A DNA stretch of 64,000 nt from Bacteroidota bacterium (GCA_947464275.1 CANHVU010000001.1:276851-340850); one strand, 5' to 3'. Numbered from the stretch's first letter, positions 16,964-24,636 are shown. Numbers and translations: made by a program. The notes: generated by a model not told the origin, from the sequence alone.

Positions 16964-17146
16964 AAAACAGTGAAAATTGGAAATTTTTTAAATACGGTTG
17001 ATAAGAAATACCTATATAGTTTAGGATTAGCATTTATTGTTATAAGTGTTATTAATTCTGTTATTGTAAAAGAAATTGATTTTTTAGCACTTATAACGGG
17101 GCTATTAATTTTAATATTTACGCATAAATATAAAAGAAATGGATGA
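16961..17146 (+). CDS. Small orphan membrane protein (array gene 6)
   Basis: A 61-residue protein with two hydrophobic stretches (YLYSLGLAFIVISVINSVIV and FLALITGLLILIFT) and basic ends (KYKRNG). No family is recognised. The start is TTG 16961, the last bases of repeat copy 7, or GTG 16970; no ATG is available. The predicted -7 box lies only 14-24 bp upstream, so the transcript would be nearly leaderless. Its 3' end overlaps the next gene by 8 bp, which supports real translation and coupling. Confidence 0.5.
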   Translation: MKTVKIGNFLNTVDKKYLYSLGLAFIVISVINSVIVKEIDFLALITGLLILIFTHKYKRNG

Positions 17147-17486
17147 ATTTTTTAGCACAAAGGTTATTAAATTATTCTTGTTAATAGCATTGATTATGGG
17201 GGTTCCCATGTTAATTGAATCTCATTTTGTGTTTTCGAATTCTCCAGAATATAAAGTTTTACAAGATTCAATAGTTTCTTTATATAAAGCCAAAAATCAA
17301 GATATTGAATTTGGTTTTTTTGTAGGAGGTGACTTAAATATTTTAGATGAAAAAGATAGCACCTATAAAAGTAAATTGTATTTTAAAATATACAACGATT
17401 TTGAAAAGAAAAGTGTGGTAGGTGTTGTGTTTAATAAAAAAGAAACCTCCATAAACACTATACAATCCATAATGTATGAGGATTAA
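17139..17486 (+). CDS. Small anchored orphan protein (array gene 7)
   Basis: A 115-residue protein with an N-terminal helix (VIKLFLLIALIMGVPMLIESHFVF) and a ~85-residue soluble domain (VLQDSIVSLYKAKNQDIEFGFFVGGDLNILDEKDSTYKSKLYFKIYNDF). No family is recognised. It overlaps the previous gene by 8 bp (ATG inside its last codons). The C-terminus (TIQSIMYED) and the bases after the stop repeat the end of array gene 4 (IDQIKYED), so the two 3' ends share ancestry or were joined by recombination. Repeat copy 8 follows after 24 bp. Confidence 0.6.
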   Translation: MDEFFSTKVIKLFLLIALIMGVPMLIESHFVFSNSPEYKVLQDSIVSLYKAKNQDIEFGFFVGGDLNILDEKDSTYKSKLYFKIYNDFEKKSVVGVVFNKKETSINTIQSIMYED

Positions 17487-17510
17487 ATTATATGATGAAG
17501 TTATCTTTCC

Positions 17511-17590
17511 AGCCAATGTTGTTGTCCTCGCCAAAATCAATATATTTGAATAAAGCTAATAATTGCAAGCGAGGTTGTTTGGGATGGCGA
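17511..17590 (+). repeat. Array repeat, copy 8 (full)
   Basis: Left arm AGCCAATGTTGTTGTCCTC, perfect TATATTTG box, right arm GCAAGCGAGGTTGTTTGGGA. It begins just after a 5' remnant of array gene 5 (MMKLSF), so the repeat edge truncates that gene copy. The SUKH gene begins 20 bp after the repeat. Confidence 0.85.
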
Positions 17591-17609
17591 AACATTAAGA
17601 CTCAAATTT

Positions 17610-18092
17610 ATGACACCGACAATTGCCGACATTATAAACACAATTAAGACAAACCACGAAGAGTTTGGAATTACGCTTTATGACGAAGCTACTGATTTTG
17701 ACATTGCAGAATTTGAAAAGAATAAACTTGTATTACCTCAAGATATTAAAGCTTTTTATAAGTTCAGTAATGGTTTTTACTCTAAGGAGGACATGTTTAG
17801 AATTATTCCATTGGACGAAGTAATTTCAAATGGATGTGACAATTATATTGAAGGAGAGTATGCCTTTCATATTGCAGAATATATGATTTATTGTGATATG
17901 TGGACACTTAGTATTAATCCCAAAGACAAAAATGTTTATACCATTTACAACAAGACCAATGAATTAGTAATATTGACAAATTCGTTTGCTGAATTTTTGG
18001 AGAGATTTTTATCTGGCGGGGTTTTCAAAGGACTTTATGACTGGAGAGAACAAATAATATCAAATAGAAAACCTACTGCTAACAACACTTAA
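17610..18092 (+). CDS. SMI1/KNR4 (SUKH) family protein (array gene 8)
   Basis: A 160-residue cytoplasmic protein with the SUKH pattern: an N-terminal helix (IADIINTIKTNHEEFGITLY), then FEKNKLVLPQDIKAFYKFSNGFYSKEDMFRIIPLDEV, the family core around 'lP.dikaFY...NG', and a beta/aromatic C-terminus (FHIAEYMIYCDMWTLSINPKDKNVYTIYNKTNELVILTNSFAEFLERFLSGG). SUKH proteins are best known as immunity proteins against polymorphic (contact-dependent or T6SS) toxins, though many are orphans. No toxin gene is adjacent. The ATG at 17610 fits, 20 bp after repeat copy 8 and its promoter. Confidence 0.8.
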   Translation: MTPTIADIINTIKTNHEEFGITLYDEATDFDIAEFEKNKLVLPQDIKAFYKFSNGFYSKEDMFRIIPLDEVISNGCDNYIEGEYAFHIAEYMIYCDMWTLSINPKDKNVYTIYNKTNELVILTNSFAEFLERFLSGGVFKGLYDWREQIISNRKPTANNT

Positions 18093-18151
18093 CAACCTAA
18101 TCTTCATAGTCTTGTGTGCAGGGCAAAGAGGAGGGTACTAAGAATTAATAA

Positions 18152-18309
18152 ATGAAAGTAGTATTATTTGGTGCGGGAAATTGTAGAGACGTAACATGTT
18201 ACGTCTTTAGCTAAAAAGACGTTGCGTGCAACGTCTCTACATGGTTGTTGGGAAATTCTAAGGTTTTCTTGTGGCAAGGAATAGACGTTTAATTAAACGT
18301 CTTTGCAGC
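18152..18309 (+). repeat. 158-bp direct repeat B
   Basis: Second copy of the element at 14127-14284, in the same orientation and of the same length. It opens with ATG encoding MKVVLFGAGN and stops after 20 codons, as in copy A. The same three palindromes are present. It fills much of the 431-bp gap between the SUKH gene and the convergent DUF2723 gene. The rest of the gap holds half-repeat copy 9 and a terminator. The two overlapping plus-strand frames in this gap cross repeats and look non-coding. Confidence 0.85.
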
Positions 18310-18411
18310 ATTCGCCCACGTTGGTTTTGGGTGTGTTTGTTTTGTTACCATACTATCGTTCCTATGGAGCTTTTAGTTTTGGGGAAGCATTTCATGTTAA
18401 TCATCCAATTT

Positions 18412-18441
18412 ATTGCAAGCGAGGATGCCTGCAATGGCAGG
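18412..18441 (+). repeat. Array repeat, copy 9 (right arm only)
   Basis: It begins at ATTGCAAGCGAGGATGCC and ends GCAATGGCAG, identical to the right arm of other copies. The left arm and promoter are absent. It marks the right end of the array. Its break point coincides with that of copy 7, which has only the other half. Confidence 0.8.
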
Positions 18442-18473
18442 AAAATGATTGTGGTAATAAAAACTATTTACAC

Positions 18474-18507
18474 AAAAAAAGCTGCCCTTGTGAGGCAGCT
18501 TTTTTAT
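18474..18507 (-). terminator. Terminator of the DUF2723 gene (could act in both directions)
   Basis: A stem AAAGCTGCC / GGCAGCTTT with a 7-base loop is flanked by a run of A on one side and T on the other. It lies 17 bp past the stop of the minus-strand gene and may also end transcripts leaving the array. Confidence 0.85.
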
Positions 18508-18523
18508 TGGGTTTACTTATAAA

Positions 18524-21500
18524 TTACAAGCCTGAACTAATAGCATTTAGTTTATCAGTAAACTCTTTGGCTACTGCTTCTTGTTGGTTCATTTGAGCCA
18601 CTTGCATACAGTAGGTCATAATTTGAATATTTTCTTCTAACTCAGGTTTAACCAATTTGTATTTGCTTGAACTACGGAAAGTTTTGTAGTATTTAGCTTT
18701 GGTTTCGCATGTATTTAAAATTTCGCGTAATAAGGCGTTTGCTTTATCTGCAGAACCAGCTAAGAAATAACCTTCGGCCAAACGTACCGAAAACACATCG
18801 TGCGCAATGGTTTTTGATGGCAATACTTTTTGGCAATAGTCTAATGCTTTTATGGCGCTGTCTTTTTTACCTTCTCTAACCAATTGTTCAGCTAAACGAT
18901 AGAATATGTTACGGAAATTTTTAGTTTGACGTAAAATAGTTTCATCTAAATATACACCAGGTTGATCCATATTACCCCACTTAAATTTAGTCATTAAGTT
19001 GGTCCATAAAATTTTGCTGTTAATGCGTCCAGGGCTTGGATCATTAGGATCTTGTTGGTTAAATATAGGTACCAAACGGTAAGTTAAACCTTCCATTTGG
19101 AAATGGCTTTGCATATTTAAATATACATCGCTACCAGTAGTAATAGCCCAATAAATTGGTCTTTTGTTAATATTAGTTGCTACAATATCTAAAGTTAATA
19201 AATCAGGTTTTAGCATATTGCTGCTATTGCTAATTTCAAACTTAATACTATCCACCATTAAAGCTGCATCTTCAGGTTGAACTACACCATTTTTCAAACA
19301 AGCTTCTTTGTCAATTTTTACACTGAAACGTTTGGTAGGATAATAGTTAATATACTCGCCACCTTGCAATTGAACTTGGCTTTCTTTATTATCGTCACCC
19401 ATAAACTGTAATAATTTTCCTAAATCGTAGTAGTCAGTTTTGTTTAAACCCAAAGCAGGATTTTCATAGTAAACTACATAATTTCTTTTATCAGCTGCAT
19501 AAGTTTCAGGACTCCAGCTAAATTCTACTGGTTTTCCATCATAGGCAGGGCGTCTTAAGCCATCTGCATACCAATCGGTTCCTAATAAACTTAAATTAAT
19601 AATTCTGATGTCACTTCTAATATTTTCTACGTTTTGAGCATACCAAAGTGGGTAAGTATCGTTATCGCCATTGGTAAATAAGATGGCATCTTTAGCACAA
19701 CTATTTAAATAATCTTCAGCAAAATGTAAAGCCGTAAAACGATTAGAACGGTTGTGGTCATCCCAGTTTTGTTCTGCCATTAAAATAGGTGCGCCTAATA
19801 AACAAGCTATGGTAGTAATACCTGTTGCTGCCATAGCATTCATTTTTTTCGATAACCAATCAATAATTGCTAAAACGCCCAAGCCAATCCAAATAATAAA
19901 AGTTTGGTATGAACCTACATAAGCATAATCACGTTCACGCGGCTGATGTGCAGGGAAATTCAAATATAAAATGATGAAGAAACCTGTAAATAGAAACAAA
20001 GTAGTAACCACAGTTGCATCTTCCTTTTGTTTTTTGAAATGGAAAATCAAACCTAAAATACCCAATATTAATGGAATACCAAAATATACATTTCTGGCTT
20101 TGTTTTCCTTAATAATGGCAGGCATATCTTTTTGAGGACCTAATCTCCATTCGTCAATAAAACTAATTCCACTTATCCAATTTCCTCTGGTAGCATCGCC
20201 ATAACCTTGGTCATCATTCTGTCTACCAACAAAGTTCCAGAAGAAATAACGCCAATACATAAATCCTAATTGGTACGACAATAAGAAATCAATGTTTTTA
20301 CCAAAAGTAGCTTTTTTGCCTTCAGGAATATTTTCCCAACTACGGTATGCTTGCACATAATCACCTCTATCAGCCCACATACGTGGTAATACAGTACAAT
20401 CTTTAGGGTCGTAAACTCTTTCTAATTTTTCGCCTGCTTCTACATAACTTTCTTTGCCATTAGCATCAGTTAATCTGCGGTAGTTCATTCCTTTCGATTT
20501 CGTATCGATTGGACGAGCGTAAAAATATTGACCATACAATAAAGGATTATCGCCATATTGCTCACGGTTAATGTATGATAACAAAGCAAAAGGTTGGTCA
20601 GGGTCGTTCATGTCAATTGGCGGATTTCCTAACGAACGAATGATAATCATTGCGTAGCTCGAAAAACCAATTACAATAAATGAAAATGCTAAAACCATGA
20701 TGTTTTTTACCGCATTGCTAATTTTAGCATAAAAGAATATTATATAAATTAAACCTGTTAAAAAAGCCCAACCTACTAATGTTCCAAATCCTGAATTGAT
20801 ATTAAATGAAACCAATACCAACGATGTATAACATGCAATGGCAATGTATAAACTAGTTTTCTTATTGGTTTGGGTGTAATGTAAACCTGAGGCCATTAAA
20901 ACCAACATGATTACAATTAACAACAATGCACCAGAGTTAGTGCCCATACCTAATGAGTTTACAGTAAAATAATCTAATTTAGTAGCTAAAGTTGGTAAAC
21001 CTGGAATAACACCAAATTGAACAAAACCAATGGCTAAAATGGCTACAGCACTGGCTTTTAAGAAACCTGGTAAAGTGTATTTGTTCTTTTTAAAGTAGTA
21101 TACATAAACAATAGCTGGAATAACCAATAAGTTCAATAAATGGACACCAATAGCCAAACCAATTAAATAAGCAATTAATACTATCCAACGGTCAGCGCCT
21201 TTTTCGTCAGCGTTGTCTTCCCATTTTAAAATACACCAAAAAGTTAAGGTAGTAAAGAAACTTGATGAAGCATAAACCTCAGCTTCAACAGCCGAAAACC
21301 AAAATGTATCGCTAAAAGTTAATACCAAAGCACCTACTAAACCTGCAGCCATTACTGCAAAAGTTTGTTGGCCACTAATTTCGTCAACTGTTTTGTTAAC
21401 TATTTTACGGCCTAAGTGTGTAATGGTCCAAAAGGTAAACATAACACATAAAGCACTGGTAGTAGCCGAAACCATATTAACCATAAAGGCTACTTTGCTA

Positions 21501-21712
21501 GGATCGGCAGCAAAAAGCGAAAACACACGGCCAATCATTAAAAACAAAGGTGCTCCTGGCGGATGGCAAATTTGTAAACGATACGATGCTGAAATAAACT
21601 CACCACAATCCCAAAAACTAACAGTAGGTTCTAGCGTAAGTGTGTAAGTAATAATTGAAATAATAAATGTAACCCAACCGAGTACATTGTTGCTTAATTT
21701 GTATTGATTCAT
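18524..21712 (-). CDS. DUF2723 multi-pass membrane protein
   Basis: A 1062-residue protein with the DUF2723 N-terminus (LGWVTFIISIITYTLTLEPTVSFWDCGEFISASYRLQICHPPGAPLFLMIGR). This resembles the first loop of GT-C glycosyltransferases such as protein O-mannosyltransferases, and the Asp-Cys-Gly-Glu segment may hold the catalytic acid. Many membrane helices follow to about residue 620, then a large soluble part (FTNGDNDTYPLWYAQNVENIRSDIRIINLSLL) and C-terminal helical repeats of TPR type (DSAIKALDYCQKVLP, ADKANALLREILNTC). A role in protein or lipid glycosylation is likely by family. It is transcribed alone, with a good promoter upstream and a terminator downstream. Confidence 0.9.
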   Translation of the reverse strand: MNQYKLSNNVLGWVTFIISIITYTLTLEPTVSFWDCGEFISASYRLQICHPPGAPLFLMIGRVFSLFAADPSKVAFMVNMVSATTSALCVMFTFWTITHLGRKIVNKTVDEISGQQTFAVMAAGLVGALVLTFSDTFWFSAVEAEVYASSSFFTTLTFWCILKWEDNADEKGADRWIVLIAYLIGLAIGVHLLNLLVIPAIVYVYYFKKNKYTLPGFLKASAVAILAIGFVQFGVIPGLPTLATKLDYFTVNSLGMGTNSGALLLIVIMLVLMASGLHYTQTNKKTSLYIAIACYTSLVLVSFNINSGFGTLVGWAFLTGLIYIIFFYAKISNAVKNIMVLAFSFIVIGFSSYAMIIIRSLGNPPIDMNDPDQPFALLSYINREQYGDNPLLYGQYFYARPIDTKSKGMNYRRLTDANGKESYVEAGEKLERVYDPKDCTVLPRMWADRGDYVQAYRSWENIPEGKKATFGKNIDFLLSYQLGFMYWRYFFWNFVGRQNDDQGYGDATRGNWISGISFIDEWRLGPQKDMPAIIKENKARNVYFGIPLILGILGLIFHFKKQKEDATVVTTLFLFTGFFIILYLNFPAHQPRERDYAYVGSYQTFIIWIGLGVLAIIDWLSKKMNAMAATGITTIACLLGAPILMAEQNWDDHNRSNRFTALHFAEDYLNSCAKDAILFTNGDNDTYPLWYAQNVENIRSDIRIINLSLLGTDWYADGLRRPAYDGKPVEFSWSPETYAADKRNYVVYYENPALGLNKTDYYDLGKLLQFMGDDNKESQVQLQGGEYINYYPTKRFSVKIDKEACLKNGVVQPEDAALMVDSIKFEISNSSNMLKPDLLTLDIVATNINKRPIYWAITTGSDVYLNMQSHFQMEGLTYRLVPIFNQQDPNDPSPGRINSKILWTNLMTKFKWGNMDQPGVYLDETILRQTKNFRNIFYRLAEQLVREGKKDSAIKALDYCQKVLPSKTIAHDVFSVRLAEGYFLAGSADKANALLREILNTCETKAKYYKTFRSSSKYKLVKPELEENIQIMTYCMQVAQMNQQEAVAKEFTDKLNAISSGL

Positions 21713-21764
21713 TCTTGCTATATAGTTTCTAGTTATAAATTTTTACTGGTTTTAGCTTAAAAGG

Positions 21765-21795
21765 CAAACATAAGCGAAAATGCCTTATAGCGCAA
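21765..21795 (-). promoter_or_regulatory. Predicted promoter of the DUF2723 gene
   Basis: On the minus strand the region reads TTG, 20 bases, TATGTTTG (plus strand CAAACATA at 21765-21772 and CAA at 21793-21795). This matches the Bacteroidetes TTG/TAnnTTTG form. The -7 box is 53 bp from the start codon. Confidence 0.6.
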
Positions 21796-21999
21796 TAGTA
21801 ATTATTTTGCTTTTTAAAATTGTATAGGCTGACTAAGTCGCTGTTTTTTTAGTTGCATGGCAATTGTTAAAATCCTTATTTTAAGTTTTTTATAAGTTTT
21901 TTCGTTTGGTTTTTGTGGGCAATTGTTGGTTTTTGTCGTTTACCCGACAATTGCCTATTATCATAAATATTTCCTTTGTGACATACAATTGAAATAAAT

Positions 22000-22467
22000 A
22001 TGAAACATTTTTTTTTAGCAGCAATATTTGGTTTGTTAACCTTTTCGGTTTTTGCTCAAACCGATTTTAATACCCGCAAAAAACATTTTAACTTGGATAA
22101 AAATAGTTTGGCTATTCAAGGTTACGATCCTATTTCTTATTTTGAAGGAAAACCGCAAAAAGGTGTAGCTCAATTCTTGGTTTTTTACAAAGGCGTTCAA
22201 TATTATTTTATTTCAAATGCTCATAAAGAGCAATTTTTAAAAACTCCCGAAAAATTTGAACCTGCTTATGGAGGTTGGTGCGCTTATGCAATGGGCGAGT
22301 ATGGCGATAAAGTGGAAATTGACCCAACGTCTTACAAAATTACAAACGGTAAACTTTATTTGTTTTACTACAGCTTTATCAATAAAACATTGAATAAATG
22401 GAATTTAGATGAGGCTAATTTAAAGGCCAAAGCCGATAAAAATTGGGAACTATTAATAAAAAAATAA
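22000..22467 (+). CDS. Exported YHS domain protein
   Basis: A 155-residue protein with a signal peptide (MKHFFLAAIFGLLTFSVFA, cut before QTDF). The YHS-type core is SLAIQGYDPISYFEGKPQKGVAQFLVFYKGVQYYFISNAHKEQFLKTPEKFEPAYGGWCAYAMG. In this 'YHS domain-containing' group the region is thought to bind a metal or small ligand, but function is unproven. The remaining segment carries ITNGKLYLFYYSFINKTLNKWN. It heads a tight plus-strand gene run: the next ATG is 1 bp after its stop. Confidence 0.85.
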   Translation: MKHFFLAAIFGLLTFSVFAQTDFNTRKKHFNLDKNSLAIQGYDPISYFEGKPQKGVAQFLVFYKGVQYYFISNAHKEQFLKTPEKFEPAYGGWCAYAMGEYGDKVEIDPTSYKITNGKLYLFYYSFINKTLNKWNLDEANLKAKADKNWELLIKK

Positions 22468-22468
22468 C

Positions 22469-23461
22469 ATGAAAGCAGTAAAATTTTATTTGTTAGGCTT
22501 GGTAATGCTGGCCTCTAATTTATTAAATGCCCAAAACCAAAGTGTGTTAGTGGAGCATTTTACCAATACGCTTTGCTCTATTTGTGCTTCACGCAATCCG
22601 GGTTTTTACCAAAATTTGCAAAGTCAGCAAGATGTATTGCACATAGCATATCATCCTAGCTCGCCTTATGCAGCTTGTGTTTTAAATAAACATAACAAAA
22701 CCGAAAATGACGACCGAACCAATTATTATGGCATTTATGGTGGAACTCCACGTTTGGTAATTAATGGTGTAGTTCAATCAAGTTCTAACAACTACGCAAG
22801 TGCAGCTATTTTTAACCCATTTAAAAATATTACTGCCGATGTGTTGATAAAAGCCAATCAAGTTATAGTTGGTGATAGTATAAAAAGTTTCGTAACCATA
22901 AAAAGATTAACCAATCAAGTTTTATCAAATTTGAAATTGCAGGTGTTGTATGTAGAAGATACCTTGTTTTACAGTGCACCAAATGGCGAAAGCAAACACT
23001 TTGATGTGTTTAGAAAATCAGCAAGTGGCTGGCAAGGTTTAACAGTAAATCTTCCCGCCCAAATTAACGATTCAGTTGTAATACAAACAGCTACTGTTAT
23101 TAATTCAGCATGGAATAAAAATAGCATTTACACCTTAGCATTTTTACAAAATACTACCGATAAAACTATACTAAATGTAGCTAAGTCAACCAACAATAAA
23201 ACATCAAATACAGGGATTAAATCAATCCAGGATTTAGGAGTAAAAGTTTATCCTATTCCAGCAAATAATTACTTGACTATTGAACAATCTACTAATGTAA
23301 ATACTCAAATTTCTCTAATAAATATTTTGGGAGAAGTGGTGCTAAATAAACAAATAAATTATACAGAAAACATAGATTTATCAGGACTTTCAAAAGGACT
23401 TTATTTTTTAAGTCTTGAAAACTCAAACGGAAAAGCCATTCAAAAAATTATCATTCAATAA
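22469..23461 (+). CDS. Omp28-related secreted protein with thioredoxin-like domain and T9SS tail
   Basis: A 330-residue exported protein: signal peptide MKAVKFYLLGLVMLASNLLNA, then LVEHFTNTLCSICASRNPGFY, a thioredoxin-type CxxC (Cys36 and Cys39). DVLHIAYHPSSPYAACVLNK and YYGIYGGTPRLVING (the cis-Pro equivalent) complete the fold. A beta-rich Omp28-like domain follows, and the protein ends in a T9SS sorting domain (VYPIPANNYLTIEQ ... GKAIQKIIIQ). The 'PIPA' in place of the usual PNP is a variant. Likely a surface or secreted redox-type protein. It is co-directional and 1 bp from the YHS gene. Confidence 0.85.
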   Translation: MKAVKFYLLGLVMLASNLLNAQNQSVLVEHFTNTLCSICASRNPGFYQNLQSQQDVLHIAYHPSSPYAACVLNKHNKTENDDRTNYYGIYGGTPRLVINGVVQSSSNNYASAAIFNPFKNITADVLIKANQVIVGDSIKSFVTIKRLTNQVLSNLKLQVLYVEDTLFYSAPNGESKHFDVFRKSASGWQGLTVNLPAQINDSVVIQTATVINSAWNKNSIYTLAFLQNTTDKTILNVAKSTNNKTSNTGIKSIQDLGVKVYPIPANNYLTIEQSTNVNTQISLINILGEVVLNKQINYTENIDLSGLSKGLYFLSLENSNGKAIQKIIIQ

Positions 23462-23473
23462 ATAACTATACCT

Positions 23474-23887
23474 ATGAAAAAAATTATCATCAACATTGCC
23501 AGATTTGGCGCAGCAGCTATTTTATTACAAACTTTGTTTTTTAAATTTACCGCGGCCCCTGAGTCGGTTTATATATTTAGTACCTTAGGCATAGAGCCTT
23601 ATGGAAGAATTGGAAGTGGCATTGCAGAATTAATAGCTGCCATATTGTTATTATGGCCAAGTAAATCGCTTATTGGTGCTTTGCTTTCTATGGGTGTTAT
23701 GAGTGGAGCTATTTTATCGCATGTATTTATTTTAGGTTTTCAAATTATGGATGATGGTGGATTACTTTTTGCTTTGGCCTTAATAGTGTTTTTATTAAAT
23801 GCAGTAATTGTGCTTTTTAACTTTAAAAAAGTAATTGGCATAAACCTATTTCAGCCTTTACAAATTATTGATCAATTGAGTTTATAA
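23474..23887 (+). CDS. DoxX-like four-helix membrane protein
   Basis: A 137-residue inner-membrane protein with four hydrophobic helices and the DoxX-type features FGAAAILLQTLFFKFTAAPESVYIFSTLGIEPYGRIGSGIAELIAAILLLWP. Members are often linked to thiol or quinone chemistry, but specific function here is unknown. It lies 12 bp after the Omp28-like gene, whose CxxC motif makes a functional link plausible, and 2 bp before the next gene. Confidence 0.75.
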   Translation: MKKIIINIARFGAAAILLQTLFFKFTAAPESVYIFSTLGIEPYGRIGSGIAELIAAILLLWPSKSLIGALLSMGVMSGAILSHVFILGFQIMDDGGLLFALALIVFLLNAVIVLFNFKKVIGINLFQPLQIIDQLSL

Positions 23888-23889
23888 TT

Positions 23890-24636
23890 ATGAAAAAAAT
23901 AATATTACTCTTTAGCATTTTAATTATAGCCATTAGTTGGTGTTATGGGCAGAATAACAATGTATCGTACTTTAAAAATGGTTTAAATAATTTAGATTTA
24001 AATGTTTCGGGTAATGGTACTTCATCTATTTTTACTTTTGGCGCTAATCATTTGCATACAGTTACTAAAAATAAAAAATTTAGAATTGGCTACGGATTTA
24101 GGCTCAATTCAAGTAACGGAAGTGGTAATTTTATTACGGCTCCAGCTAAGTTAACCAGCGGAGTGGAAAGCTCTTTGGTAATTTTCAGCGATGATAAATT
24201 GGAAAATTTTGACACCATCGGAATCAGTAGTTTTAATGTAAATAGTTTAAACGCATCTATTCATTTAAATTATACTTTTACAAAAAAGTGGGAAGTTGAG
24301 TTTAATATAGATGCCATTGGATTTAGTTTTGGCAATGCTGTAAATGCGCATTACCAAAGCAGTAAACGCACAATTGAAAGCGTTAATCAAAAAGCCAATC
24401 CATCAGCATTTAACTTGTTGCTAATTAGCGATAACGATTTAGGGAATTTAAACTCGGAAATTAAAATTAAATACTATTTTCGTAATAATTGGGCAATTAA
24501 TTTTGGTGGTACTTTTATTTTTACTGAATTTACTACCAATAATAAATTGTTTAAAGATAACGATAGGTTCAGGCAAAAAGCGTTTGTACCAATGATAGGA
24601 ATTTCGTATTCACCATTTAAAAATACACACCAATGA
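23890..24636 (+). CDS. Predicted outer-membrane beta-barrel protein
   Basis: A 248-residue protein: signal peptide MKKIILLFSILIIAISWCYG, then alternating amphipathic strands (SIFTFGANHLHTVTKNKKFRIGYGFRLNSS, SLNASIHLNYTFTKKWEVEFNIDAIGFSFG, SEIKIKYYFRNNWAINFGGTFIFTEF) and a C-terminal strand FVPMIGISYSPFKNTHQ. No specific family is recognised. Its stop overlaps the YceI gene start by 4 bp, which implies translational coupling and a shared role at the outer membrane or periplasm. Confidence 0.7.
   Translation: MKKIILLFSILIIAISWCYGQNNNVSYFKNGLNNLDLNVSGNGTSSIFTFGANHLHTVTKNKKFRIGYGFRLNSSNGSGNFITAPAKLTSGVESSLVIFSDDKLENFDTIGISSFNVNSLNASIHLNYTFTKKWEVEFNIDAIGFSFGNAVNAHYQSSKRTIESVNQKANPSAFNLLLISDNDLGNLNSEIKIKYYFRNNWAINFGGTFIFTEFTTNNKLFKDNDRFRQKAFVPMIGISYSPFKNTHQ

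Noticed and set aside
17492..17608. Open frame starting MMKLSF that crosses repeat copy 8
   Set aside because: It begins as a remnant of array gene 5 and then translates the repeat itself before stopping; it is not a separate gene.
13348..18441. Classical chromosomal integron with attC sites
   Set aside because: The organisation is similar, but I could not find paired RYYYAAC / GTTRRRY core sites in the repeats, and no intI-type integrase is in the window. I keep only the term integron-like organisation.
13348..18441. CRISPR array
   Set aside because: Repeats are ~80 bp, imperfect, 100-900 bp apart, and separated by genes rather than uniform spacers; no cas genes are present.
18271..18596. 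Two overlapping plus-strand ORFs (83 and 97 residues) after 158-bp repeat B
   Set aside because: They run through palindromes, half-repeat copy 9, the terminator hairpin and the antisense end of the DUF2723 gene; the translations show no domain or signal and use each other's alternative frames.
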